The notes under the pieces are model-generated. The model saw nothing but the letters and a program-made list of their open reading frames with translations, ran no database searches and was not told the origin of the DNA. From positions 26,103-90,102 of the forward strand of contig JARCRS010000075.1 in assembly GCA_029850555.1 (NCBI GenBank): DNA of 64,000 bases, in the 5' to 3' direction. Origin of the DNA: an archaeon. GTDB taxonomy: Archaea; Thermoproteota; Nitrososphaeria; Nitrososphaerales; CADDZS01. How positions within the stretch are numbered: the stretch's first letter is position 1; each line of letters starts with the position of its first letter. The translations under genes and the position numbers were made by a program. Below are positions 41,381 to 50,480 of this stretch, one piece after another.

Positions 41381-43129
41381 CTAGGCCTCGGGGAGCCATA
41401 TTTCCACAGTCGTGCCTTTTGTATAGTCTCCCGCAACTCGATTCAGGATTCGGATAGACCCTTTGTATCTTTCAACAACCAGGGCATGTACGATTGACAT
41501 GCCGAGACCACTACCCTTCGCGCTCTCAAGATATCTACTGAATAGCCTCGATTTTACTTCGTCGGGAATCCCTTTGCCGTAATCGGAAATTGAAATTATC
41601 CAGTAAGGCTGAAACGAGGAAGAGGGGCCAGCAGTTTCTATCATGCTTAGATTACCATGCGAAGCTTCTCTCACATTGATTTCTATCTCGACATGGTTTC
41701 CGTCGGTGTACGCGACGCAGTTAGAAAGAATGTTCGTAAAAACTTCACCGACCAAATCGTCAGTCCGAGCCCTAATTGATGATAAATCCGCCGGATATTT
41801 TTCATCGCATGAAATCACCTTATCTGAGTAACTCATTTTGATTAGAGAGAGTGAGTTTCGAATTGCATCTTTCAAATCAACAGTGTAAAGAGTTGGATTC
41901 TCGTCGGATAGGACTCTGCCAAGTTTCTTAGCTCGCTCGAGGAGATGCGTCGAGCCATCTACGGCTTTGAGCATGCTTTCTACAATAGACTGCACAGGCA
42001 AATTGTCCTTCAATTCCTCCTTCAACAATTCCGCGCTGAGTCTCGCTACCTGATTGTAATTCCTGATGTCGTGTGCAAGAATGTCTTGAAGTAGTTCAGC
42101 CTGCTTACGGCTCTTTGCTTCTTTTTCGCGTACCTTACTTGAGGCCCACATTGTTTCGTATATCGACATAATACTCGAGATTGTTTCTTTGTGAGTTGAA
42201 TAAATCCCTGAAACGATCGCTTTTTCCAAATCTCCGCTTTTTGTATCGAGATACTGGACAAAAATCATCTTGCTCTTATCCGAAATGATGAGTCCCATCT
42301 GGATTGGTTCAAAGCCTCTAATTTCAAACATTGGATATTGTTTGATAATTCTTTGTCCAATTCGGAGATCGCTAGGAATAGGTGCAAGAACACGCACACG
42401 AATTTTTTCCCTTAGAACCTTTTCAGCGAGTATCTGAAAAATCTCGCTGCTGAGCTCGAGACGCTCAAGTGTAGGCAATAAGATTAATGCTTCAGATTTT
42501 GTGTTGCGGCAAATCTGACTAAAAGTATCGCTTACGTCCCTAACATTACGGGTCTGTTTCAGAAGCTTTGTTTCTTCTGGCTCGATTCCTTCCTCAATTT
42601 CCTTGATTCTTTGCTCGGCGGGTACTGATATCGCCCAAAGTGTTTCGAAGAGCTGTTTTTGTTGCATCAATAGTTCCTTCGAATTGCTGTACAGTAGTTT
42701 GTTGGTGGGATGATCAGGATGAGGAGCTGAGAGATCCGAAGTGAACTCCTTCTCCGTGATTATAAGGTTGGATCTGATATCCTTCAGGTGTCGAACTTTG
42801 ACGTGGAGGTCGTTTATCAAGAACCTGCAAGCATCGATGTTCGATTCCGTCACATCAGTAATGTATCGTCCTGGAAGTCTGACTCTGTTTACAGCATGGA
42901 TGATCGCCTCTGTGTACGGCTGGAATTTCAGTATCAGATTCGGAGAATCTTTGCTACCAATCGCTAGAATCTCTTCCTCTGCGCCATTCATCTGCTGCAG
43001 AATAACTTGAACCGTTTGTTCTCTGTCGCTTACAAATTCAGTGATATCATTTTGGGAATCAAACCCGCTTAGACTGGGCGCGCCGTTTTGGTAATCAGAA
43101 GGCAGCTTGGCGCTCTCTGTGGCTGTCAA
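41381..43129 (-). CDS. Soluble sensor histidine kinase
   Basis: 582 residues, no transmembrane helix. Two similar N-terminal sensor modules (about 25-165 and 195-325; both contain a motif resembling TrmB/PLD-like sensor folds, EEILAIGSK and SEALILLPT, and end near KQLFETLWA and SIYETMWAS) suggest an internal duplication. The HisKA box is ILAHDIRNYNQVARLSAELL; the ATPase domain has NILSNCVAYTD, DYGKGIPDEV and GSGLGMSIV. Likely partner: the receiver protein at 44300. Such cytoplasmic kinases are common in Thaumarchaeota. Confidence 0.88.
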   Translation of the reverse strand: MTATESAKLPSDYQNGAPSLSGFDSQNDITEFVSDREQTVQVILQQMNGAEEEILAIGSKDSPNLILKFQPYTEAIIHAVNRVRLPGRYITDVTESNIDACRFLINDLHVKVRHLKDIRSNLIITEKEFTSDLSAPHPDHPTNKLLYSNSKELLMQQKQLFETLWAISVPAEQRIKEIEEGIEPEETKLLKQTRNVRDVSDTFSQICRNTKSEALILLPTLERLELSSEIFQILAEKVLREKIRVRVLAPIPSDLRIGQRIIKQYPMFEIRGFEPIQMGLIISDKSKMIFVQYLDTKSGDLEKAIVSGIYSTHKETISSIMSIYETMWASSKVREKEAKSRKQAELLQDILAHDIRNYNQVARLSAELLKEELKDNLPVQSIVESMLKAVDGSTHLLERAKKLGRVLSDENPTLYTVDLKDAIRNSLSLIKMSYSDKVISCDEKYPADLSSIRARTDDLVGEVFTNILSNCVAYTDGNHVEIEINVREASHGNLSMIETAGPSSSFQPYWIISISDYGKGIPDEVKSRLFSRYLESAKGSGLGMSIVHALVVERYKGSIRILNRVAGDYTKGTTVEIWLPEA

Positions 43130-43347
43130 ACTTTTGATCAGTCGTTTTTTCCTTCTTCTGCCTCTAAAGGAATAGTAATTAAACTAGGATGGAAAATATC
43201 TCCAGTTTCGGCGCTGATAAGGCGTCTCACTGCGAAAATTCGATTATGCAAAGAAACAACTTTCAGAATATAGCATTCTGGATCCGTATCCCAGATTTGC
43301 GAAGAATAAATACCGAAGGGCGACTGAGTCTGTTTTCGGTAGCTGCA

Positions 43348-43467
43348 ATGAAAGAAAGAGTCTATGAATGTAAGAAATGCGGGTACAAAGTCGGAACTTT
43401 CCTTGAATATATGACTCACAAGCAGAATTGCAACGCGCAGAATCGTGTTTCTGTTGTGCCCCGTTAG
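43348..43467 (+). CDS. Very small C2HC zinc-finger protein
   Basis: 39 residues from ATG 43348: YECKKCGYKVGTFLEYMTHK then QNC, giving a Cys-x2-Cys...His-x3/4-Cys finger. The frame is open back to 43189, but a TATA-like AATAAATAC at about 43303-43311 sits 40 bases before ATG 43348 and favours the short form. Possible DNA-, RNA- or protein-binding factor near the kinase gene. Confidence 0.55.
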   Translation: MKERVYECKKCGYKVGTFLEYMTHKQNCNAQNRVSVVPR

Positions 43468-43941
43468 GTTGCCTTCCGCATCGAGTGCCTCGTACTCTTT
43501 TTACCTTGTTTGCAAGTCGCATTTCGACTATTTTTAATCATTCGTCTTTTCTAAGAAATGCTATTCATCTAAGATTGATCTGCAAAGGAAATCGTTTTTT
43601 GCCTCTGAGAGTCGAGAAATTGACTTACATCGAGCTCTGTCTCTTGGATTTCCCTCACTCACTAAGCAATTTGAAGAAGCTTCAAATTTACGTCGTGAAG
43701 ATCATTTTACCATTTTTTGCTTCAACGACGCAGTCATGGTTTGCGATTGATCTCATAAATTGATTTATTTAGAAAAGAGATCAGCAGGCGAAAGAATCTG
43801 TACTGAATTTTTTTGATTTTTGCTTATCAATCTTGAAGCACTTGCGAAAAGATGCACTTGTACTCTACTAGGTGCAAACGTATTCCTAGCACTCATATAC
43901 CATAATCACATGAACAATCCCTAACGGTGAAAAAGAGAACA
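43468..43941. other. Intergenic region with an inverted repeat
   Basis: About 0.47 kb without a convincing gene. It contains a perfect 9-base inverted repeat, AATTTGAAG-AAG-CTTCAAATT (43668-43688). A 111-codon frame (43428-43763) overlaps the zinc-finger gene and has an unlikely composition. Confidence 0.45.
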
Positions 43942-44232
43942 ATGTCAAAAGCAGGGACTAGACCAACAAGAGTGGACCTCCGTAAAGTCAAAACCATAAT
44001 TTCACTTATGGGAGGGCAAGGCAATATAGGCGAGATTTCCCTTCTTCCAATGACCGATTACAAGTGCATAGGGAGTCTTCATGTCTACGTCTCAAAAAAT
44101 GATCCTAATGAGTTCCATCTCAGTATATGGGATCAGCCCAAAGAGATACAAAGCTCTCGATGCTTGTTCGCAGACAGGATGAGGACTGCAACTTTCCTTC
44201 AATCACTGAGCTTCTGGCGAACTGTATACTAG
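43942..44232 (+). CDS. Hypothetical basic protein
   Basis: 96 residues from ATG 43942 (MSKAGTRPTRVDLRKVKTI); GTG 43927 would add five. It begins basic, then beta-rich (IGEISLLPMTDYKCIGSLHVYVS), with two cysteines. No family recognised. It lies between the kinase/zinc-finger locus and the receiver gene. Confidence 0.45.
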   Translation: MSKAGTRPTRVDLRKVKTIISLMGGQGNIGEISLLPMTDYKCIGSLHVYVSKNDPNEFHLSIWDQPKEIQSSRCLFADRMRTATFLQSLSFWRTVY

Positions 44233-44299
44233 CTACACAAGCTGTTCGCAGCCATCGAAGCTCAAAGCGACTTTTTATTTGCTCCTAAAGATAGGGCAT

Positions 44300-44815
44300 T
44301 CAAGTAGCTATCGTGGTAATCACGCTGCGCTCGATCGCTTCAAGCAGTTTTTTCACTGAGAATGGCTTAGTAAGAACATAATCGAAGAGTCTTTTTGATT
44401 CTTGATCTTCGGCCATGGGCCGAGCGGTCGCGAGCACAATCTTAATCAGATCGGTTGATATGAAGGAGCGTAGTCTCCTGGCGGCTTCCCGGCCGTCCAT
44501 AACAGGCATCTGATAATCAAGTACTATCACGACAACAAAATAATCTTGGATAATCTCTGCTACATTTGCTTGGACATATCTTACAAGGTCGAGCCCGTTG
44601 TGAAAAGAACCGATTATCTTATAGCTGTCTTTGAGCATCTTCGAATAAAGGTCGACGAGCACTTCGTCGTCATCAGCTATCATGATTCCGATTGGAGCTT
44701 GACCGTTATTTACCTGTGCACTTGCTCGCCCATTTTCCTCTCGGCCGAAATCATTGGAGCCTGAAGGATCATCGCCCGAAAGTAAGCCGGATGAGCTCTT
44801 GACCAAAGCTTCCAA
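44300..44815 (-). CDS. Response-regulator receiver protein
   Basis: Receiver domain: IMIADDDEVLVDLY with the acidic pocket, phospho-acceptor Asp in VVIVLDYQMPVMDG, Thr in IVLATARP and Lys in YVLTKPF. It stops after the fifth helix, so there is no output domain. The frame opens at TTG 44815, with 44 polar residues ahead of the domain; ATG 44683 (MIADDDE) would give a 128-residue CheY-like protein and avoid overlap with the ORF at 44710-44931. Likely phosphorylated by the kinase at 41381. Confidence 0.88.
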   Translation of the reverse strand: MEALVKSSSGLLSGDDPSGSNDFGREENGRASAQVNNGQAPIGIMIADDDEVLVDLYSKMLKDSYKIIGSFHNGLDLVRYVQANVAEIIQDYFVVVIVLDYQMPVMDGREAARRLRSFISTDLIKIVLATARPMAEDQESKRLFDYVLTKPFSVKKLLEAIERSVITTIAT

Positions 44816-44931
44816 ACAGACGCACTTACTGCATCAGTACTGTACCCCAAATCATACTTAACAGTTCTAGCGAGTTGATTCGATAGTTGCATTCCATTGA
44901 AACTATCATCGTATTTTCCTCTGTTTTGCAA
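44710..44931 (-). CDS. Possible small protein overlapping the receiver gene
   Basis: 73 residues from ATG 44931 (MQNRGKYDDSFNGMQLSNQL), soluble, helical, with SVWKLWSRAHPAYFRA. It ends 27 bases before ATG 44683 of the receiver gene. Its codon use looks ordinary. If real, the receiver starts at 44683; if not, the receiver has a long disordered N-terminus. Unresolved. Confidence 0.35.
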   Translation of the reverse strand: MQNRGKYDDSFNGMQLSNQLARTVKYDLGYSTDAVSASVWKLWSRAHPAYFRAMILQAPMISAERKMGEQVHR

Positions 44932-44996
44932 TTGCCTTGAATAAGAAGACAGTCACAGTAAAGGCTTATCAGGGCGGTTTATGATTCAAGAGATAT

Positions 44997-45386
44997 ATGA
45001 GCCTGATTCTTCAGAAGCTGTCGAAGGAACTAATGGGCGAGATAGGTGCGAGGTCAAGAGAGATGTTCGAGTTAATGTTGCCAGCAGTTGATATGTTTGA
45101 AGACGGATCTAACCTTGTTATCGTCCTTGATATGCCCGGATTCGCAAAAGAGGACATCAAGACTAGACTCACTGAGCATTACATGGTGGTTAATGCCAAG
45201 CGCGAGCCCGAAGAAAAGGACGGCATGGTATACTGGGAACAGAGGCCTTTGAAAGTGCACAAAAAGATCCCGCTGCCAGTAAAGGTAGATGTTGACGAAG
45301 AGTCAGATTTGATAGGCAAATACGAAAACGGTGTTCTCACTATAAAATTGCCCCTGAAAGGGGTCGGCAAAGTTCGCCTCGAATAA
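44997..45386 (+). CDS. hsp20: Small heat-shock protein, Hsp20/alpha-crystallin
   Basis: 129 residues. Alpha-crystallin domain from about 30: PAVDMFEDGSNLVIVLDMPGFAKEDI, then YWEQRPLKVHKKIPLPVKVD and the C-terminal YENGVLTIKLPLKG signature. ATP-independent holdase for unfolded proteins. ATG 44997 chosen; the C-terminal IxI-type extension is very short (VGKVRLE). Confidence 0.92.
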   Translation: MSLILQKLSKELMGEIGARSREMFELMLPAVDMFEDGSNLVIVLDMPGFAKEDIKTRLTEHYMVVNAKREPEEKDGMVYWEQRPLKVHKKIPLPVKVDVDEESDLIGKYENGVLTIKLPLKGVGKVRLE

Positions 45387-45453
45387 GAACATCAAACTTT
45401 AGAAAAATTCATACTGACTGAACAACGCAAATTGCTTTGAACCGGATGAAATT

Positions 45454-45476
45454 ACACGCCCTTGCAAGCGGCGTGT
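45454..45476. other. GC-rich hairpin after hsp20
   Basis: ACACGCC (45454-45460) pairs with GGCGTGT (45470-45476) around a nine-base loop, itself partly palindromic. No T tract follows on the plus strand. Possible structured transcript end for hsp20. Confidence 0.35.
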
Positions 45477-45518
45477 GAAGTTGCATATGAAGCAATGAAG
45501 TAATCTTTCAAGCTGTGC

Positions 45519-45543
45519 CAAAAAACAATCTCAAAAAAGATTG
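45519..45543 (-). terminator. Hairpin-T-tract terminator of the UbiB operon
   Basis: On the minus strand CAATCT-N6-AGATTG is followed directly by TTTTTT (plus-strand A run at about 45520-45525). It starts two bases past the UbiB stop. Good intrinsic-type signal for the end of the three-gene minus-strand transcript. Confidence 0.55.
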
Positions 45544-45545
45544 CT

Positions 45546-47132
45546 TTACCTCCTAGCTAAGAATAGGCCCGCAACAAGTATCAGGAGAGATGCTATTAAG
45601 CCCACTTTGCCTAATTCAGAACTTAAAAAGAAAACTGAAATTATAACTCCGAAGAGTCCGAATCCAGCCAAAGCTCCAGAAAGAAATCCTCCAGGGTTTG
45701 TTTTCTTCCGATCACCGTACATTTCTTTCTGATTTTGGTATTCAAGATAATTCTTGAGCATAGGAGCAATTTCGATTGAGGCGTCCATGGCCTTGCCTAG
45801 TCTTTTGATCTGCTCCTTCAGCTCTGCATTGTATGCTTCTTCAACTAGCCCTTCCTCGTCTAACAATCTCTCCAGAATTTTTATGAAACGAAAATCGGGA
45901 TCTAGAGTTAGACATACACCCTCAAGGATTGAGAGCATTCGCATGTACAAAACTAAATTCTTTGGAAGTTTGAATGGAAACTGGTAAATCGTCCTGTTTG
46001 CAACTTCCATCAGAGCGCTCACTTCGCTTTCCTCAACTTTTTTTCCTCTCATGTCTGCAAGAGCAAGCTCGACTCCTCGAGTGATAACGTACCTGTTTGC
46101 CTGAGGCTGAAGAATTCCGAGCTCGAGCATGACTTCTACGATTCTCTGTGGATTGTTATCAACCAGAGCTGTATAGAATCGAACCAAGTTCACTCTTGTT
46201 TCTTGATCTAGCGTCGAGGTCATTCCAAAGTCGTAAAGCACAATCTTGCCATCGGCTGCAATTGAAATATTTCCCGGATGAGGATCAGCATGAAAGATAT
46301 CATGACTGAGTAACATTTTGAAAAACAATCTGGCTACCCTCCGAGCTAGTTTTCTTCTGTCGAGGCGTGCCTCGTCTAGCTCCTTTGTATCGTTAACCTT
46401 GATCCCGCCAATGTATTGAAGCACGAGAACTTTCTCAGTTGAAATTTCAGGGAAAATATCCGGAATTATCACAGTCTTGTCATTCTTCAAATTTCGTTTG
46501 ATTGTTAGAAGATTATGCGCTTCGTTCTTGTAATCCATCTCTTCGTTGATAGTATCTGAAAATTGATCTATCACAGATCTCATAGAGAATCTTAATGATT
46601 CGTCGATGAATCTACCGACGAAGGGAACAAGTCTATGAAGTACTTTGATCTCAATTGCCATCCTTTCCCTTACCTTAGGTCGGTTGACTTTCACAACAAC
46701 CTCCTTTCCGTTGTACTTGGCTTTGTAGACCTGGCCGAGGCTAGCTCCTGTTACAGCCATTGGATCAAAAGCGTCAAATGTCTTATCGATGGAGCCTACT
46801 TCTTCCTCGATAACCGGCTTGATCTCATCAAAGGGGGCGGGTGGAACTTCATCTTGCAGTCTCGCAAATTGATCTATGTACGGCTGTGGAAGGATGTCCG
46901 GCCGTACGGAGAGGAGCTGTCCTAGCTTTATGAAAGCAGGTCCTAGATCAATGAAAGCGTTGACGGCCTTTACGGCATGTTTTTGATATTTTTCTGGATG
47001 CACGAGTTTACCTTCGGCTCGTTTGATTTCGTTACGATCGCTTCTGTACCGTAGAGCAATTGGGGCAAGCTTCCAAATAACCCCGATTAGTCTCCGAGTA
47101 TCCGGCCTGATCAATGCATTTGCACCTCTCAA
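45546..47132 (-). CDS. ABC1/UbiB/ADCK-family atypical kinase
   Basis: 528 residues. Landmarks: KxGQ motif FIKLGQLLSVRPDILP, VVVKVNRP with the ATP-binding Lys, FHADPHPGNI catalytic loop and YDFGMT metal motif. Two hydrophobic helices close the protein (SGALAGFGLFGVIISVFFLS and VGLIASLLILVAGLFLA), typical of membrane-anchored UbiB proteins. The family supports quinone or lipid metabolism, likely by ATP hydrolysis. Third gene of a minus-strand group with 47156 and 47586. Confidence 0.9.
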   Translation of the reverse strand: MRGANALIRPDTRRLIGVIWKLAPIALRYRSDRNEIKRAEGKLVHPEKYQKHAVKAVNAFIDLGPAFIKLGQLLSVRPDILPQPYIDQFARLQDEVPPAPFDEIKPVIEEEVGSIDKTFDAFDPMAVTGASLGQVYKAKYNGKEVVVKVNRPKVRERMAIEIKVLHRLVPFVGRFIDESLRFSMRSVIDQFSDTINEEMDYKNEAHNLLTIKRNLKNDKTVIIPDIFPEISTEKVLVLQYIGGIKVNDTKELDEARLDRRKLARRVARLFFKMLLSHDIFHADPHPGNISIAADGKIVLYDFGMTSTLDQETRVNLVRFYTALVDNNPQRIVEVMLELGILQPQANRYVITRGVELALADMRGKKVEESEVSALMEVANRTIYQFPFKLPKNLVLYMRMLSILEGVCLTLDPDFRFIKILERLLDEEGLVEEAYNAELKEQIKRLGKAMDASIEIAPMLKNYLEYQNQKEMYGDRKKTNPGGFLSGALAGFGLFGVIISVFFLSSELGKVGLIASLLILVAGLFLARR

Positions 47133-47155
47133 CTTCCTGTGGGGTTTAATCTTAC

Positions 47156-47557
47156 TTAGCCAAACAAAGCGGTTTTGAGGAATCTAAAAACTGCATTGAA
47201 GGTAAGGAAAGAGGCAAACAGACTGCTTAGCAATCCTATTCCGAGAAAAGCGGAATCGTGAGTAATTTTGGTCTTCCTTTTTCCTAGTGAACGCTTCGCA
47301 AAATACAAAGTGGTCGCAGCAGCTGCAATAGTTTCCGGCGAATCTTTGATGAGATGACCTATGGGATTTCTTCTTGGGTCGGCCCGATCAATGTGAATTG
47401 CGAATTTATCGTCGTACTCTCTAATGTGTATACCTGAGGAATGCGAGCGATATTGTTTCTTAGCTCCTCTACTATCTCCGAGGGAAGTTTCTTCATAATC
47501 TGCAGGGAGTTCAGAAAGAATTTCTTTTGATATGACGGTATCTTTCGGGTCGGGCAA
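47156..47557 (-). CDS. Hypothetical tail-anchored protein in UbiB operon
   Basis: 133 residues. Polar N-terminus; a core with HIREYDDKFAIHIDRADPRRNPIGHLIKDSPET; hydrophobic C-terminal segment at about 104-130 (FLGIGLLSSLFASFLTFNAVF). Arrangement suggests a cytoplasmic domain anchored in the membrane. It precedes the UbiB gene by 23 bases and probably works with it; no family recognised. Confidence 0.65.
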   Translation of the reverse strand: MPDPKDTVISKEILSELPADYEETSLGDSRGAKKQYRSHSSGIHIREYDDKFAIHIDRADPRRNPIGHLIKDSPETIAAAATTLYFAKRSLGKRKTKITHDSAFLGIGLLSSLFASFLTFNAVFRFLKTALFG

Positions 47558-47585
47558 CCAAAGACACGTCTTATAAATCTAAAAC

Positions 47586-47882
47586 TTACTTCTGAGGTTT
47601 CCTTGATTCCGCTTTCGCGCCGAACTTTGTTACTTTCTTTTCGAGCTCGGCGCTGTATTTTCTATAGGAGGTCAGAAGGTCGTCCATTAGTCCTATCACT
47701 CTTTCAAGAGGGTCCCACTCTGATGGTTGATTAGTTTGTGGACTATAGCTAGCCGGGGTTGGGGCTTTAGGCGGCCCTTTTTTCCTTGCTGCATTGAGCA
47801 TTTTGATTCCTTCCTCGAGCCTAGATTCTTGGGCTTCGACGTTGGCTCTGAGTTGTTCAATTTTAGCCTTCGCAGTGGACAT
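47586..47882 (-). CDS. Small coiled-coil protein in UbiB operon
   Basis: 98 residues. Helix-rich N-terminus (AKAKIEQLRANVEAQESRLEEGI), a Pro/Lys-rich linker, then helix LERVIGLMDDLLTSYRKYSAELEKKV. First gene of the minus-strand group leading to UbiB. The pattern of two helices joined by a flexible linker resembles small scaffold or phasin-like proteins. Function unknown. Confidence 0.6.
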   Translation of the reverse strand: MSTAKAKIEQLRANVEAQESRLEEGIKMLNAARKKGPPKAPTPASYSPQTNQPSEWDPLERVIGLMDDLLTSYRKYSAELEKKVTKFGAKAESRKPQK

Positions 47883-47958
47883 TCGACACTTTGCTCCTAT
47901 AACTATGGAGAAAAATAGGGAGTATTGAAAGATTATTGTTTAACAATTGAAATCAATC

Positions 47959-49533
47959 TCAGTTATAGTGCTTTACCTCTGGCCAAAGTGAGGTGGGAGG
48001 AGCGATTGGGTTTGTGCATAGATACAACGGGAGATTGTTCTCATTATTCATGCAATAAGTGCAGGTGATGGTTGAAACTTGAGTTACGTTGTGATAGCTC
48101 TTGAGATCATCAGAAAGTGACAGACCGATTGTAAGAATCACCTGACCGTTGCATGAGCCAGGTCCCCATATGTAGTAGTTGTTATGGTCACTGATAGCTT
48201 TTGGGAGCCCATAGCTGGCCCCCAAGAAGTTTATTGCACTAGCCTCTCCGTAATTTGACGTGAAAATGCAAGCTTCTTCTTTGTATTGAGACGGAAGATT
48301 GTTGTATGATTGGGCAACAGTCGAGACCATGCTGTTCCAGCCAAATCTATCTCCTAGGTACTGTGGCATCGGTCCCCCGTTTTGCTGACCCGCTCCGCTG
48401 TTACCAAGACCGCTTAAAGCTCCGTAAGAGTTAACGTACGTGGTCGGAGGAAGGATAGGCATCAGAAGCGGCGCAAAAAAAATCGCGCTCACTACTAGGC
48501 AGACTATGTACGGTCTTGATCCAAACCACCTTGAGATCCCAATTTTTGAAAGGGAGCTTTTCTCGATATGTAAAGCGCCGGCAGCAAAAATCATTGGATA
48601 AATTGGAAGCAAATAATACGGTTTCGCGTCGATTAGAGTCATGAAAATATACAAGATAATGTACGAAAGGCCAAGCGCCCTAAAAAGCTTACCAAAGTTT
48701 GATCTAATGAAGAAATAGAGGCCGGCGTTAAGAAGCGGAATATTCAGTGGGTTTATAGAAAGGAATTGATTCAAAAGAAAATTAATAGGGCCTACTCCTC
48801 CAGAATAACCTTGAAAGTGAAGATAGAAATCGATCATTGGCCAGCTATTTGTTGCATTCCAGTAAATGACTGGAGAAATTAGGGCTAAGGATATGAGCGC
48901 GCCTGCCGCGATCCATTTTGATTTTAGGAATTCCCGACTAGAAGGAAAAATTAAAAGTGAAACGAATAATGCTACGACGAAGAAGAACATTGATAGTTTT
49001 GTCAGAAGGCCGAAACCAACGATCAAACCTGCTAGCATCCATAGTTTTGATTCTCCACGCTTGACTATCCTAATTATTATGTATGCAAGAAGGCTCCACC
49101 ACAATTGGTCAAGGGCATCTGGAGTAAAGAGAGAGCCAGTAGCAAGGAAAACCAAAGTAACAAGCGTCGCAATCGCGGCAAGGATCTGAGCCTTCCTTCC
49201 TCCTCCCAGCTCTCTGGCAATCATCCCAGCAACAACGACAAGAAACGCTTCTGCCAGCGCAGGCACAACGTGAATTGAAACAAGAGAATCTTTGGATGTG
49301 ATATTCAAGAAGGCGGCAATGTAGGCTATGAACGGCGGAAAGTCCACGTATCCTAGTGAAAGATGCTAGGTGCCACTCACTATGTAGTAGAGTTCATCGC
49401 GAAAATATCCATAGTTTCCTGCAAATGCCATATGAGCAATAAAGTCAGCTGATGCAAGATAGATCAAGACAGCAGTTGTGCCTGTTAGACTCTTCTTTGA
49501 AAGAAAAGAGCTTTTAGTATAAGCTGAAACCAT
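47959..49533 (-). pseudogene. GT39-type membrane glycosyltransferase with in-frame amber codon
   Basis: Reading from ATG 49533 gives a helix, then the GT39/ArnT-type catalytic loop with its acidic pair (YFRDELYYIVSG), then TAG at 49366-49368, then HLSLGYVDFPPFIAYIAAFL in the same frame and 460 further residues with about ten helices. The family normally has Gln, Arg or Glu at the stop position; CAG to TAG is a single change. The downstream frame can restart only at GTG 49347 and would then lack the catalytic loop. It is probably a recent pseudogene; read-through is possible. The family transfers sugars from polyprenyl phosphates onto proteins or lipids. Confidence 0.75.
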
Positions 49534-49637
49534 AAGTGTCGAAGTCAGAGGAGCCTGTTATCACTTCATATGCCTTGTCTTCATTGAAAGCAATTCGGAA
49601 ACTCTAACAAGCTACCATTGGGAGCACAGGTAATGCT

Positions 49638-50477
49638 ATGCGAACTTTTCATGTCGGCGAAGCAAAAGTTTCCGCAATTAATCTTGGGAATTTCGGCTTC
49701 AGACTGAAAGATGAAGACAATGTACCGGAAGCTGAATGGCGCCCAAAATACTCTGATATTTTTGAAAATGTAAAGCCGTACCCAAGTCAGTGCTTTCTCA
49801 TCGCTCTTCGTGATATGACTGTCTTGGTGGATGCTGGAGATTATTCACGATTTGCAAGACTTGATCCAGAGTATGTGATACCAAATTATAAACCTCCGCC
49901 AGCGCTCTCGGATCAGTTGACAGAGATAGGCGTTTCTAGAGAAGAAGTAAATTATGTTGTGATTACCCATAATCATTCGGATCACTACGCAGGGGTTACA
50001 ATTAAGACAGATGCCAAAGAGGACATTCCTAATTTTCCCAGAGCACTTCATTTGATCGGAAAGCAAGATTTTGAAAGCCCATACACCCAAAAGGCTCTAC
50101 GAGATCCGAATTCAGAAGTCAGTGAGACAATTGGTGTACTTCTCAAACGAGGTCTTCTTGAACTTGTCGAGGTCGGACGAGAACTATCTGACGAGGTCGA
50201 AATTATCGCTGCCCCTGGCGAGACTCCAGGACACAAGATCGTGAAACTTGCGTCGAAAGGTGAGACTCTCTATTGTGTCGGAGACTTGTTTCATCACGCA
50301 GTGGAAGTTGAAAACATATCATGGATGGCAAAGTGGGACGATCCAGAAAAGAACATCGCGAGCAGAAGGCAGTTTATCGAGTCCGCTCTAAGAGAAAATG
50401 CTCTAATGGCTGCCGCTCATATGCCACTTGGCAGATTAGAGAGACGCGGATCAAAAGTGAAGTTTGTAGAGGTTTGA
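49638..50477 (+). CDS. Metallo-beta-lactamase-fold hydrolase
   Basis: 279 residues. The metal motif is THNHSDHYAGV, with later His in PGETPGHKIVKL, Asp in YCVGDLFHH and His in AAAHMPLG. The variant NHSDH fits the HxHxDH motif. Members include lactonases, glyoxalase II and phosphodiesterases. It is convergent with the radical SAM gene, three bases between stops. Substrate unknown. Confidence 0.88.
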   Translation: MRTFHVGEAKVSAINLGNFGFRLKDEDNVPEAEWRPKYSDIFENVKPYPSQCFLIALRDMTVLVDAGDYSRFARLDPEYVIPNYKPPPALSDQLTEIGVSREEVNYVVITHNHSDHYAGVTIKTDAKEDIPNFPRALHLIGKQDFESPYTQKALRDPNSEVSETIGVLLKRGLLELVEVGRELSDEVEIIAAPGETPGHKIVKLASKGETLYCVGDLFHHAVEVENISWMAKWDDPEKNIASRRQFIESALRENALMAAAHMPLGRLERRGSKVKFVEV

Positions 50478-50480
50478 GGT

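Noticed and set aside
43428..43763. 111-codon plus-strand frame
   Set aside because: Overlaps the better-supported zinc-finger gene end, has erratic Cys/Phe-rich composition and spans an inverted repeat.
49366..49368. Pyrrolysine insertion at the amber codon
   Set aside because: No pyl genes in the window and the position is a polar, variable site in the family; a nonsense mutation is simpler.
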